Source of the DNA: Lasiodiplodia sp. COLG20
Taxonomy: Eukaryota; Ascomycota; Dothideomycetes; Botryosphaeriales; Botryosphaeriaceae
Assembly: GCA_009801085.1 (NCBI GenBank)
Contig: VNWV01000003.1
Location: forward strand, 1,178,001 to 1,242,000
DNA: 64,000 nt
Direction: 5' to 3'
Shown: piece by piece, positions 10,989 through 22,830 of the stretch
How the letters are laid out: each line of letters opens with the position of its first letter
Position numbering within the stretch: position 1 is the first letter of the stretch
The notes under the pieces: model-generated
What the model was told of the DNA's origin: nothing
The model's input: only the letters and a program-made list of their open reading frames with translations
Databases searched by the model: none
Position numbers and translations under genes: made by a program

Positions 10989-13900
10989 GTAAGACGGCGG
11001 GGTGTATTTGTATGCGTGGGTGTAAGCAGAGGGAGAAGTGAGCAATGATGATGCAGAGTAGTAGCGGGCAGGCTAGTACTCGGAGCCGGTCTGTGTGATG
11101 TGAGGCGCGAAAGAAAAGACCCGGTGTGTGAGGTGGGACGGTAGGCAGATATATCCAGCGGGCAGGAGTGACTATTGGGCCGGAAAGTTTAAGACCAAGA
11201 GCTGGCCATTCGCGCAGCGTGATTATGGATTGTGCTCAGCACGCACGTACCGCCAGTAAATCTGTACATCCGCATCATCGCGTCCGACACCGTTTGGATT
11301 ACATTCGGCCGGTCGAGCAGCGACAGGGGGGGTGCGGTAAGGTTGTTGCTTGGGGACCGGGGGGCGCGCAGCATCAGGCCTGATCCCTGCCGCTCGAAAA
11401 CGGCGTGCCAGCGCGCGCACGGGGAAAAGCCTAAGTGGCAGATCCCAGTCATGCACACGGTGGCTTCGAGAAGCGTCGGCTGTGCATAACTCGGACGGCG
11501 GCAAGCACGGGCATGGCAGATCGCTGCGCGGGTCGGATTCAGACGAGTCCGAGGCTGGCGCCGTTCGGACGAAACTGAGGCTGCCACCTCCGCAGTACTA
11601 CGGCGAGTCGTGGGCTTGGGCGCGGCGCCCAGCCAGCCGTTGATGATGAGCAACACCGCAGCTTGTTGCGCTCTCGAGCCGTGCAGCAAGAGAACGCCGA
11701 CCCTCGGCCGCGGGCAGCGAAGGTCCACCGTGAAAATGGCTCACCGAGCGAGGGCGTCTGACGTAACATCCAGCAGTCGCGCAAGCGCTGCCCGAGGCGG
11801 CCTAGCAGGCTCGGGGCCGCAGCCACAGGACAGCCCGTCAGCCGTATCGGCGCGCCGAATTGAGCGCAGTTGCGGGCGGCCGATCTCCCGCCAGTCAGCA
11901 CCTGCCTTAACTCCGTGTACCACGCTCCCGCGGAACTGCTTAGCGAAGGCCCGCCCCGGCTGACGCAGCGGGCACATGAATGTCGGCCGACGGCAAGTGC
12001 CACGCCCTCGATATAAAGCCTGGCGATTCGTGCGCGCACCGCCTGATATCGCGCCCGCGCTTAATCAGCCTGCCCAGTCCAGAGCCTGTCCAGCGCCCGC
12101 GCGAGCTTCGTCCGCAAACACGTTTCAGCACTCATCAAACTGACTCCCGCTTGGCGCTGGGCGTCCTCGCGGCCTCGGTGGCTGGTGCTCTTGGCCTATC
12201 CCCAGCCTTGGCGCCGTGGTTGTTAGTGCCTCTGCATGCGTCGCGGGTTGCCTCGCCGACTGCAACAAGAGGAGGTGTTGCGACCTAGATCCCAGATGCA
12301 GCTAGAGCTGACCGTGCTGACGGCTTGTGTTCCTCAGTGCCACTGGACCCTGCAGCCAGCACACAAAACAACAGCTCTCCGGGCGGGGCGCGCAGCTGCT
12401 GGATCCGGGGCGCTGGTGAGCCCATGCTTCCTCTTTTGGGCAGGCGGTTGAGATCAAGGCTATTTACCGCGTTGAAACGGTCAGGCAATGGGCCCGTCGT
12501 CTCATCCACCAGCCACCGCGTAACTGCGTGGCGACTTTCCCTCGACTGATGCGAAGCTTTTCGGATGCTGGCGAGCACAGCGTTCGCATCGCCGCCGTGC
12601 TGATTGGCCGTCCAGCGTCGGGATCGCATTACCCGCGATCCGAACACGAATGCGCTGCGCTGCAGCGAAGCTTTCTGGAAGGCGCCTCAGGAGTAAAACA
12701 GCCTGATGGAGAGCCCGCAGCAGCAGCAGCGACGGCTGGGGGAGCGTTGGGCCCTGTTCGTGCGCTGGCTGGTGGTCCCAGGCGCGTGGACGGAGATCAA
12801 CTGCTCTTCGTCTTCTTCCCCGCATTCACCTCCCGTGCAAGGAACACCTCAGACCGCCGACTTCGACCACCGTGGGAAGCTCCGCCATGGCGACACTCGG
12901 ATCCCGATTGCCCCGTCTTCCTTCGCCGAAACGCCCGTCTAAGTCCGTTGCAAAACGCCCTCTCGGATCTGGAATCGCCCTCCGAGCGAGAAGGTGCAGA
13001 TGCGCCCCTGTCGCCTGCCGCACGCGGCTATCGGCTGCTCCAGTGCCGCGAGACATCCTCAGCCCTGCCCAGCGTGGAATCTTCGACCCCGTCTGCCGGT
13101 CTCCATCTAAACTGCTGCCTGTTGCTCTCCAGCTGACCTTGCAGAACCACGACGGCCCCCGCGGCCCCCGTTCACGCCATCAATCTTCGTCCGTTTGCGT
13201 GCTGCGCCCCCTTCGTAACTCCATACTGACGACGGCCCCTGTAATGTGTAGCACATGCACGGTGCCGTGCCCTCGAATGTGATCGAAATTGTGTTTGCCG
13301 CACCTTAACCACCGCCAGATCCACAGAAAAACAAAGAAGTCGACCCCACTCGATATCCACAGCCAGGGCTGGAATACTGTCGAAGAGGGAAGACGAGGCG
13401 AAGCGCCTCCGCGCACTCGAAAGAGGCGGTGATGGCTGCAGCAGCTAACAGCGCAGCATGCGTCTTCCAATTACACGGTTACTGCTGCGCCTCTCACTAC
13501 TTCGGTATAGGAGCTCGCACCATCAGCCACTTTAGGAATTGTCGAACTGGTGAAGGAACATGTGCGCTCGGCCCTTTTCCTCCACAAAGGAACGAATGCG
13601 AAACGGAAGGGCAGTGAAAAAGAGTCCGCGCGTCAATGCTGTGTTTCCTTATCTGACCTCGCACCAACTGCTCCTTCTCTCCTTTTCATGGACTGACCGG
13701 TCCCTTCGCCGGCCCGTATGCCCAGACTCGGGACAATCATCGCCGTCGGTACCTGGCAACCCGCCGAGGCCCCGAGTTCAGGACCCAAGACTACTGATCA
13801 GCCCGCTCTAGACATGATCGAAGATCTCGCAAGGCCCCCCTTTGGCACATCTTAACGTCATCTTAAAGTAAGACACGAACGTGAATTGCTGCCCTGTTCT

Positions 13901-16900
13901 CAACGACAGAGTTCAGAAGCTGAATGAGGCTGTCCTAAACTGACTCCCTACTTTTAAGCTCAACATCCTTGTCAGAACTGACTACATCGTACGTTCGCCA
14001 TCAAATTTCCTTTTTGGTTAGATTGTATCCGTTCGTTGTCTACAACTTGACCAATCGTGCCAGCGCAAGGCTGCTCTCTACTAATGAGCTGTCGAAACGA
14101 GGCTTCAAGTTTTTCCTGTTGACAACACGATAACAATATCACGCTATCTATCAAGAACCTCAAATGCCTTTGTTCTACGTGGCTCGAAGCATTCACCGGG
14201 CAACGTTGACCGCCATGACCACACATCCGATTATTACTTTTGATGTCCGCGCTTGAGCGAGCTTGTAAGGCAGGGGAATCGAAAAGGCCTCTGCCACGCC
14301 TCGAAGGACCCGCCAGCACGGGTCACTTGAAACCCTAACGGCTGGGGAAAAGTTGAATCGTATCTGTTCAGATCCGAAGCGTGCCTGCTCTTCCCTGCGG
14401 TTACCGGGCCTTACCGTCGGTGATTTCTAGCTCGGACGGCACACTTCGGAGGCATGTAAGGTCCGATGCCGACTTGCCTGCTCATTCCGATGGGATTTTC
14501 CGCATCTATACCGCATCATGGGCATCATTCATCACAATCTAAAAATTGGCCGCCAAGCAGATCCGCGGTGATTCCCAGACCCTGCTTTACAGCTGCCCGA
14601 CATGCCTGATCCTGAGCTGACCAAGGGACCGGCGATCAATCTTGGTCTCAAGGTCAATAATTTCGTCCCGATTCCCCTGCCACGCCAAGAAACGTTGGGT
14701 GCCCAGTAAGCTGTGTCATTCGCGCCGCTGTATTGTGTCCAGAATGAGCCCGGTGACAAATGCAATACCTCGCTTGCCAGCTTGGACCTTACGAAACAGT
14801 CGCGGACTCCCCGCGCTTTCCAAAGGGAAAACGAAGGCCTGTGCTGAGAAGATAATGGTGCTGATCGATATTGATTTCCTCCACTTTGATTACTCGCCTT
14901 CACACTACAAACCATGTTTCTGCCTCGCTTGCTGCACCGGCCCTCCACAGCCAAAATCCTATGCTCTGAGCGGGCATACCCGAGAACTCGTTGGCTTTGC
15001 TTCTAAACCAACTGTCACAAGACCGAACTCCCATGCCCAAGATACTCGGACCCGGCAGGACCTACTCAGGCTCGGCCCCGCAGAACTTCTGTTTGATCGT
15101 TTATTTGACATCCGAGCATGCACACCGCCTGAAGAGGCTTGGCTGGAGGCTACTGTTTTCCCCTCCCTCCTGGCATGAGTCAGCCAGACAGCTTCGGCTC
15201 GGCTCCTCGCGTGATGCGAGCGAGCGAAGTGATTAATCAAGAGCCGATGCCGCATTGACTCGGACACCACCACCCACTGGAAAAACCAGGGTCCGCATAT
15301 CGGTCGCGAACATCTCGTGCGAAGAAGCCCGTCGGTTTTTTCCACGCGCTACTGTGATGCAATCCGACCTGCTGATTCTTCATTTCTAATTACACACAGC
15401 CTCGATTTGAGTCATAATTCGGCGATGGGCGGCATCAGAAGCACTGCCGCTTCGGCACTTGCCTCTATGAGATGGGAATCGTTGATCCCCGCACTGACGT
15501 GCGCGAACCCCCAGCCTTCTCTTCCCTGACAGATCATTGCTTTTCTCCTCGAATAGCAATCTGAACGTGACTGGGTCGAGCACGTCTTCGCCTCGCTCAT
15601 CTTGCTTGCAGATCCGCACCAAACCGCGCGGACGAGGCACGGCGCCGACAACGCTCACCAGATGGGGAAGAGGAAAAGAGTAGCATACTTCCAACTTATC
15701 GATGTGCCCCTCTCGTCCACTTCTCGGCGTTCACCGCGGGAAGTCTCTGGTAGTGAAAAGCTTTTTGTGAAATGTCATTATCAGTAGGCTTTCACAATAC
15801 ATACTTTCTCGAATGGGTAAACTTTCTAGCGAATATCCACATGCATGGTAGATGAATATAAAACTAGTAGTCAACGAGATCAGACGTAGGACAGTGTATG
15901 AGTGGCCTTTGAGATGATAGAAATGGCGGCAAAATAGATCCTGTTGTGCTCATGTCTTATGATCTAAACCTAGATTAGTACTTCCAACGTGGTCGAAAAT
16001 ACTATGCAAACCTAAGCAGCTTTTTGAATTTTTTGATCTTGCTAAACTTTCACAAGTAGCTACATATTCCCCGCCCTACCACCACATAAGCATTAAGCAG
16101 TAAACTTAAAGTCAACGAACGAACATGGCAAACACGTTTTCTGATGTTCTCGTACCTTGCTTTTGAATTCGCTATTTATCTATGCATAACTGAGGCTTCA
16201 ACCCCACAGTACTACGTTCACACCAATGCTTCTTAGACAGAAGCAACAATAACTACTTTTCGGCGTTGATACTGCATCTCTCCGTTTTTGCTCCTTCACT
16301 TTTCTTCCTGTCTCCTTCCCAACCAAAACCGAACTTCCTCTTTCTCAAGGAAACGTCACATATCTCCTGTCTGTACCGCGCGCGCACACACACACGTATA
16401 CCGCAATGGCTCTCTAAAAAGGGCCAGACCTTCTCCCCTACACCTTCACTTCTAAAAGTCGAGGTGCTATAGAAAGGGGGTTTGAAAATTTTTGTTTCTC
16501 CTGCTGTACACTGCGCGCGGGATTTTTGACTCAAAACGGACCATCTCAAATGAAAACCAGAAACCTTCCTTTACTCCGCAGCCCAATATCCAGGTTTTCA
16601 TATTCCCCCATCGTCCCTTGCGACTCCACTCGGTTCTTTCCTGCAATCTGTCTGTCATAGCATCGTCCCGCAAGGTGAAAATTAAAATAAAAAGAAGAAA
16701 ATGGAGACCAAAAGAGAGAAGATGGCGAGTCCGCATCTCTTTAAAGAGAAAATAAGACGGACCGTTCAATATGCAATCTGAGCCGTCTCGCGCCAACGAG
16801 CGGGGAAAAGGAGCGAATGAAAAGAGCGTGCAAGATAGCCATACGATATTGCTGGTGATCGAAGAATGTAAACAAAGAGGGGGAACGAATAGAAGACATC

Positions 16901-17553
16901 AGCTCGCAGTGTCGATGTTAAAGAACGAGAAAGGTGAAAAGAGAGAGTGAGAAACAGGGAGGCATTTTATCGCCAAAAAGAAGGGCATCAAAGGGGAGTT
17001 ATACGAACTCCTGCCCCTACTCCATCCAGCCCGAAATATTACAAATTGCAATTCAGCGGCCAGGTAATCGAAAAGAGCGAACGGTGGGAGGAGCATATTT
17101 CGAGTTGTACACACATTCTGTTGCAGTCCAAAAAAGGGGTCATATAAGATGAATTTGGGGCACGTGTTGCACGGCGTCCCAAATAGCGAAGCCTAGTGTA
17201 GAGCATGGGGCAGAAAGAAGCTAGTATTATCGAGAGAGAAAAGGAAAAACGAGAGCCGGCCACGCTTGAGGAGAGGAAAACGCCGGGTATCAATAAAGCA
17301 GCAGAGAGGTGTACCTAAGCATTGACGAGAACGTGAAGAAGCCGTCGAGGGTAACCGTAGAAGCTTGTTGGCATCCCTTTTTTTTTTTCAGAAGCACGGC
17401 CCTGAAGCGTCTGGGACAGAGGTGGAAGAATGAAAGATTCCCGAATCCTTCTATGAAACCTTCCCTCCCGAGGCCTTGACTCGTAACATCTCTCGCATCA
17501 TAAGAATAAGCGTGCTGATAAAGAGTCATGGAAACGTAAAACCCGTTCTCCCT
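10989..17553. other. gene-free block between TF and MED14
   Basis: About 6.5 kb without a supportable gene. The left third is GC-rich with overlapping open frames on both strands, none with a recognisable domain; the part from about 15.7 to 17.5 kb is AT-richer, with pyrimidine-rich stretches near 16.27-16.33 kb and a CA/CACACA run near 16.39 kb. The T tract followed by CAG near 17.38 kb resembles a plus-strand splice acceptor, but no exon could be attached. It presumably includes the promoter of the transcription factor and the 3' end of the Med14 transcript. Confidence 0.5.
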
Positions 17554-20500
17554 TCAATCCAGCATGATGATTTCCGGATCAGGTTTCACGGCGTGCTGTT
17601 GGTTCGGTAGCTTCGCTTGGCCCTGCGCCTGTGGCTTGTTCTGCTGAGAATTCTGCTGGGTAGGGCCGGATGGTTGCTGCGCGGCGGCCGCAGTGCCACC
17701 GACTGGTCGGTCCACGACCGGCTTCTGGTGTTTCTTGACTATCTCATCCAGTTTCTTCAATGCTTCTTCCACACCATCGATTCTCGCCACGATACCAGTT
17801 CTCACACCAATCCATTTCTCGCCGCTTTGTCTAAGGAAATCCTTCATTGCGGCAGCGAATTCTGGAGAGCGGGGGTGTGCCTGCTGGTTCGATGAATCGT
17901 GAATGTGCCATTCCATTGCGTCATGTCGAGTTCGTAACCGGATATCAAAAGTAGTAAGGGGGTTTTCGTAGGAGAGGCGATACCAGTCCAAGCTGCGGGG
18001 GTTGATGTAGGGTTGAGGTATAGAAGCCGGAGCGGGCGCGCTGTTTTCCATCGACTCGAATCCTCTGAGCAATGGCACAGTTTGTGAAAGAATTTTCATG
18101 AAGAAAGGAAAAGACTTGCTGCTATCCCGGTCGTTGAGCACATTCCTAAGGAAAGCTGCAACCCGGCGATGGGGATTGTTGGGAGAGATGTGAAGCTCAA
18201 CAGGCGAGCCCTCGGGGAAGCGGATGTCGGCCTTGTAGTTGCCGCAGTAGCGGAACACGACCCGGGATAAGCTGATGTGGGAGCAGTGCAGCTTCTGATC
18301 TTTGGCAACATCAACGATCCTGCCAAGACGCTCGATGCGTTTGAGACGGTTGATGATTTTTTCCAGGAAGGGCTCGCCAAAAGGCGTTCGCAATCTAACC
18401 TCAAAGGTGCCGTCACTGTTGAAAGAAACGTCTCCAGCTTGTGAGGACACCAAGTTGAAGTCGACATGCCCTTGTGACATTTGCCCCTTGACCGCATGAA
18501 TGATGGTGCCAGTCTTTGTGTCCAGTCCCTTGTGATGGAGTCTGAGTATGTCGCCTGCCCAGCTGTTGTGGCCGTCCTTCTCGCCAAGGAGTGGGCCGCT
18601 CTTGATGTATAGTGCTGGTGTAATTTGTGTTGTAGGATGATCCGTAGGATACTTTTTCCTCTTTTGGTTGCGGAGGATGCGTAGTACATGCGGCACATGC
18701 ATACGCCTGAGCTCTTTGACCGCAATCGCAAATGTAAACTGAGCACTGGCGAACTCTTCGACGGCACGCAGAAATTGGTAGGACAATGGGTGTCTCCTTT
18801 CAGAGGGAGAGGTTCCCATGAGCGGAATCACCTCCAGGATACTGTTGCCGATGCTCTCGTTGGACCTGGGACCTGGGTTAATCATTGGAGAGTTCATTTT
18901 TCTGCAAGTCATATACTCACAATTCTACCAGCCACCAGTTCTCTCCATCAAGATTCACGGTTAGTCCCAGCACCCATTTCGAGTTCCAGTTTTGGCAGCG
19001 ATAGAAGCTCTGAGCAACCACTTTCTGATTTATTGCTTCGCTCGTAGCATCAGGTCGAATGTTGACGTGTCGGAGTTTCGTCCAGCCCGCATTGTTAGCC
19101 TCCTTGTCAACCCGATTCCGAAGATCGTTGCAGATCAATGACTCAATCCTTGGAGCGGCCTCTGTGGCAATGTCTCTTATATCCCTCTCCAAGTGCAATG
19201 AGAAGGGTGTTACTGGTCTTAAGGATAGCCCCCCGGAAATAGGATCTATCCTCACTTCTGTCGCCTTAGCCATGCGGCCTGGTCGCAGGCACAAGCAGCA
19301 GTCAGCTGGCTCGGTAGTTGAAGTGATTGCTTCCATCGATAGGCCAGATCGTTTCTCGGACAGGGTGGATAATTGGTCGCGTATTGAGTCCAAAATGAAG
19401 CTGATATGCAAGGCGATGATGGCTTTCAGTATTCTCTCCAACGATAGGTCGGTCCAATCAATCTTGATAGGGATATTCTCGACTGGCACTCCTTTTCGCG
19501 TCCACCGGAGAGAGAGCTGGGGCGGGCTGGGACCACGCCACGATACTTTCCCGTCCTTGGATTTGCCGCTGGAGATGCCAATCTCTATCCAACTCTTCGC
19601 TCCAGAGGTACCGGTCCAGTATTGTACTGTCAATGAACGATGAACCTGTTGGACATGGATGGAGTTGGCCCAGGCTGTCTGCGCGAGCTCGTAGGCTTGC
19701 ATCTTGAGCGTCGTGAGCTTATGTGTTAGCACAAAGCCATGTAACCAGTCGTAGATCCCGCTCAGGCCCGAGCTAGCTAAAACAGTGTTCGCCTCGGGCT
19801 CGACCCACTCCCGAAACCAACCATCTGGAACTTCTGGCTTGGGAGTGAACAGAAATCGCACGTCGACAATGAAGAACGGGGAGGCAGGGTCCTCATCCGC
19901 TATAGAGACGTCGAGCTCGAATTCAGATGGGACCCGGAAGGTGGCGCGGCCGCTTGCAATGGACCAGTCTTTCATATGGCGCGGCAGCTCCTCATGCAGA
20001 TTGATGCGGATGGCCAAGAGCGCATTCAGATTGGTGACAGTCTTGAGCATTTGCTGTGGAGTCAGTGGTTCGGCGGGAATGTAGCCCAACTGATCCCGTC
20101 AGCTTATGCAACACGTTTACAGGAGAGCAAACATACGTCTGGCATCCAAGGGGCCTTGCCGGTGCTGAGCACCTCGAGCGCGGTCTTGAGATCCGGATTA
20201 GGAGCCTTTGCGGGGTCCATATTGAGCTTCAATTGGCCGATCCATTTAGGCGCCTCTTCATAATGGTTCATTTGCTCCGTCAACCATGCGTTCAGGTCTA
20301 TCATCTTGCTCACATCATCACAGTTGCGACTCCACTTGGACAGCACGAGAAGCTTGATGAACTTTTCCCTCTCCCCCCACGCCCAGTTCAACATCAATGT
20401 CTTCTTTTCCTCATTGTCCCGAGACTGGGGCGTGGCACCGTTCATGGCGTGCCCATTGATACCATTCATCACAGGAGCGGGCGATACCTGCAGGTTGCTC

Positions 20501-20826
20501 ATTTTATCCAGGAGCTCACCGAGCGACACGTTTGTCTCTTGCGCGACCCTCTCGACGAGCTTGCCGAAGGGCATGTAGAACTCGGTGAAGTGGGTCAGCT
20601 CCGGTGGCAGTTGCGAGTGGTCGGCAGCCGGGGATTGCGACAGCGAGGCTGCGCCGTTCGTGATGGCTTTGCCGTTCATGTCCGAGGGACGGTCGACGTG
20701 CGGCAGAGGAACATCGCCATTGAGCTTGGAGTGCGCGGCGGCGGATGCGGCCAGCGCTCTGTCTTCCAGCTTGCCCAAGCTGGCGCCCTGCGCGCCATTT
20801 CGATCCATCGAGACGATGCCGGGCAT
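17554..20826 (-). CDS. MED14: Mediator complex subunit 14 (Rgr1-type)
   Basis: Scaffold subunit joining the Mediator head, middle and tail for RNA polymerase II transcription; nuclear. Exons 20826-20137, 20089-18921 and 18865-17554 give 1056 residues, near the usual size of fungal orthologs. The N-terminal Med14 domain starts around residue 76 (LTHFTEFYMPFGKLVERVAQ), with the typical WGEREKFIKLLVLSKW and DLNAWL blocks. Intron 1 joins APWMPD to LGYIPAEPLTPQ. Intron 2 needs the second of two nearby AG acceptors, giving WWLVEL then SNESIG and ILEVIPLMG. The C-terminus is Gln/Pro-rich and ends PEIIMLD. The frame stays open for about 249 codons upstream and includes another ATG, but that stretch is low-complexity Arg/Ala/Pro sequence, so the start at MPGIVSMDRNG is preferred. 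Confidence 0.93.
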
Positions 20827-22830
20827 ACTCCTCCCCTTCGCTCCGTCGGCGCCGTCGCCGTAACTCCCCTGCACCCCCTCAAGCCCGTCCTCCGCCTTGC
20901 GCTCGGCCAACGGTATTTTGGAAAATTGTGGGAGGGGCTGTGTGGAGGCTGCGATGACCTGGGTGCGGGAACGCGGGGCCGGGGCGCTCGAGTGCGGCAG
21001 GCAGGCGGCGGAAGCAACGCGCAACGGCGCAGACAGGTGCAATCCGTGGGGCGGCTTTGTTCCTCGGCCGGCGGGGTGGAGCGAGACAGCGGGGGCGCGC
21101 GGTGCGTTAAGATGCAGCGGGGAGGGCGTGAGAGCGGTCGGCGGCGAGGCGTTGGTGTGGACGGCGTGCGCGCCTTGGGGTGGTGTTGAGGAAAAGAAGG
21201 CGAGCGATGATGCAGAGGTGGTGAGGGCCGCTCGCCGGGGCGCGCCAATCCGCCCAGCCTTCTCGCACCCAGTCTTGGCCGCCGACGACCGTTCTTCACC
21301 ACCGCGCGTTGTCCTGACAATCAAATTGCGCCCTGCGTGCCGGCGAAATGGCTGCCAGCACACGCGAAATTGCCGCCTCCACGTCGCGCGCACTCGTTCG
21401 AGCAGCATTCGCCCTCGCAGGCTTGGGGCGCGCGGGCGGCCTTCGCTGCGGTCGAAATAGACGACGCCCGTCGCCGCGTGCCAGCGCTGCCCGTGTTCCG
21501 TGCAACAGCGCAAACCCGGCACGGCTGCGCTCTCCTGAGCACGCCTGCAGCCGCTCCTGAGCGCGCCGGCCACGGGGCTGGGCTGGCACCCATGCCGAAC
21601 GTTTGTGAAACACGGCCAAACAGCCCGATCACATTACCTCTCTGGAGTTTCAGCGCATCGGCTGCCGAGCTGACGGCGGAGCGCTAGGTACTGCGGTTCC
21701 CGCCAGCCGCTCCGCGTGAACGCCATGCACGATGCTAGCCGAGACGTATGCCAGCCAGCCCGATCGCCAGAAGGCAAGCAATCGAAGTGGCGGCGGGAGA
21801 CCCTGCCCGTAAGCGCCTTTTCCGCAGCCTGCGTCTATCCACCAATGCCCCGCAGCTGCTCCCGCCTGTTTCTTTAAACATGGTGTGTTGCACAAAGGCG
21901 ATTGTTGCACCTACTTTGTCCCCTGCCGGGACAGGAAGTTGATTGCTCACCCTTTTTGAAAGGCTAGGAACCGCAAAAGTAGTGCTGCTTTTGGCCGCCG
22001 TCGTTCGTGCACAGTTCTAGAAGGCAGACCAATGTGTTTGAAACAGCTAATATCACCACCAAAGTCAATGGGCAGAGAGCCTGCAGGGCAAGACCAGGCA
22101 GGCGGGCGCTACTCAGACCGGCTGTGAAGACGTCTGCCGACAGCGTCTAGGCGCAGGAGGTGCAGGCGGAGTCCAGCCCGTCGTCAAGCGGGCTATTTCC
22201 GGGCCCAGGAAGGTGGGGTCGCAGGGTCGGCGCGACTTCGTTCGCCGAGGAACAGACGCGTTCGCCTCGCGCTCACGTCCCTCAATGTCGTCGTCGCGCT
22301 GTGGTGGTGCGCCTGTCAGCACTGCTCGCCCTCCGCTTATCTGCTCGGCAAACAGCACACCGCATCGGGGGCGGTGCGAGTAATGTGCGTTGTGTAGGGA
22401 GGCAGGGACGAGCTCGGCCATGGACAAGGCAAATGCGTATGCTCGTCGCATGCGCGATCTGCGTATAGCGGTCGCATTTTCTGGCTGAGCCTTGCCTACC
22501 CACATGCGCCTCGCCGTGTCTGCGGCGGCATGCACGTCTGGCACATCTGCTATCGCCGGCTGGGCTTTGGCGCTGGCTGGCTCGATCACGCGGGAAGATC
22601 GCATCACGGTCACGGAGATCCACAACCTGACCGCGGCCTGTATCAGAGAGCGTCCTCCTGTCTCTTCTCTCTCCCGTCGTTGCGACGGTCCATGATGGAC
22701 GCAAAGGGCATTCAGCGAGCGTAATGCTCTGCAGCGCAGGCCGGTAGCACTGCTCGAATCACAGCAACGCCCCTCGTTCAGCTCCCACCAACCCTGTGCC
22801 CGCACGTACCCCAGGCGGTCCGACTCCGTA
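20827..22830. other. divergent intergenic region MED14 / ATG22
   Basis: About 2 kb between two divergently transcribed genes, expected to hold both promoters and 5' untranslated regions. It is GC-rich, so long open frames occur on both strands (for example 22113-22931 minus), but they show no domains or plausible protein composition. No other element is supported. Confidence 0.5.

Noticed and set aside
12528..13136. 202-residue plus-strand open frame upstream of MED14's 3' end
   Set aside because: Two other frames are also open over the same span, and none has a domain or plausible splice partners.
6526..13769. 15-bp identical word (GGCAACCCGCCGAGG) at 6526-6540 and 13755-13769
   Set aside because: A few shared 15-mers are expected by chance in 64 kb counting both strands; flanks are not similar.
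20056..21189. 377-residue plus-strand open frame
   Set aside because: Antisense to the Med14 first exon; composition is a codon mirror.
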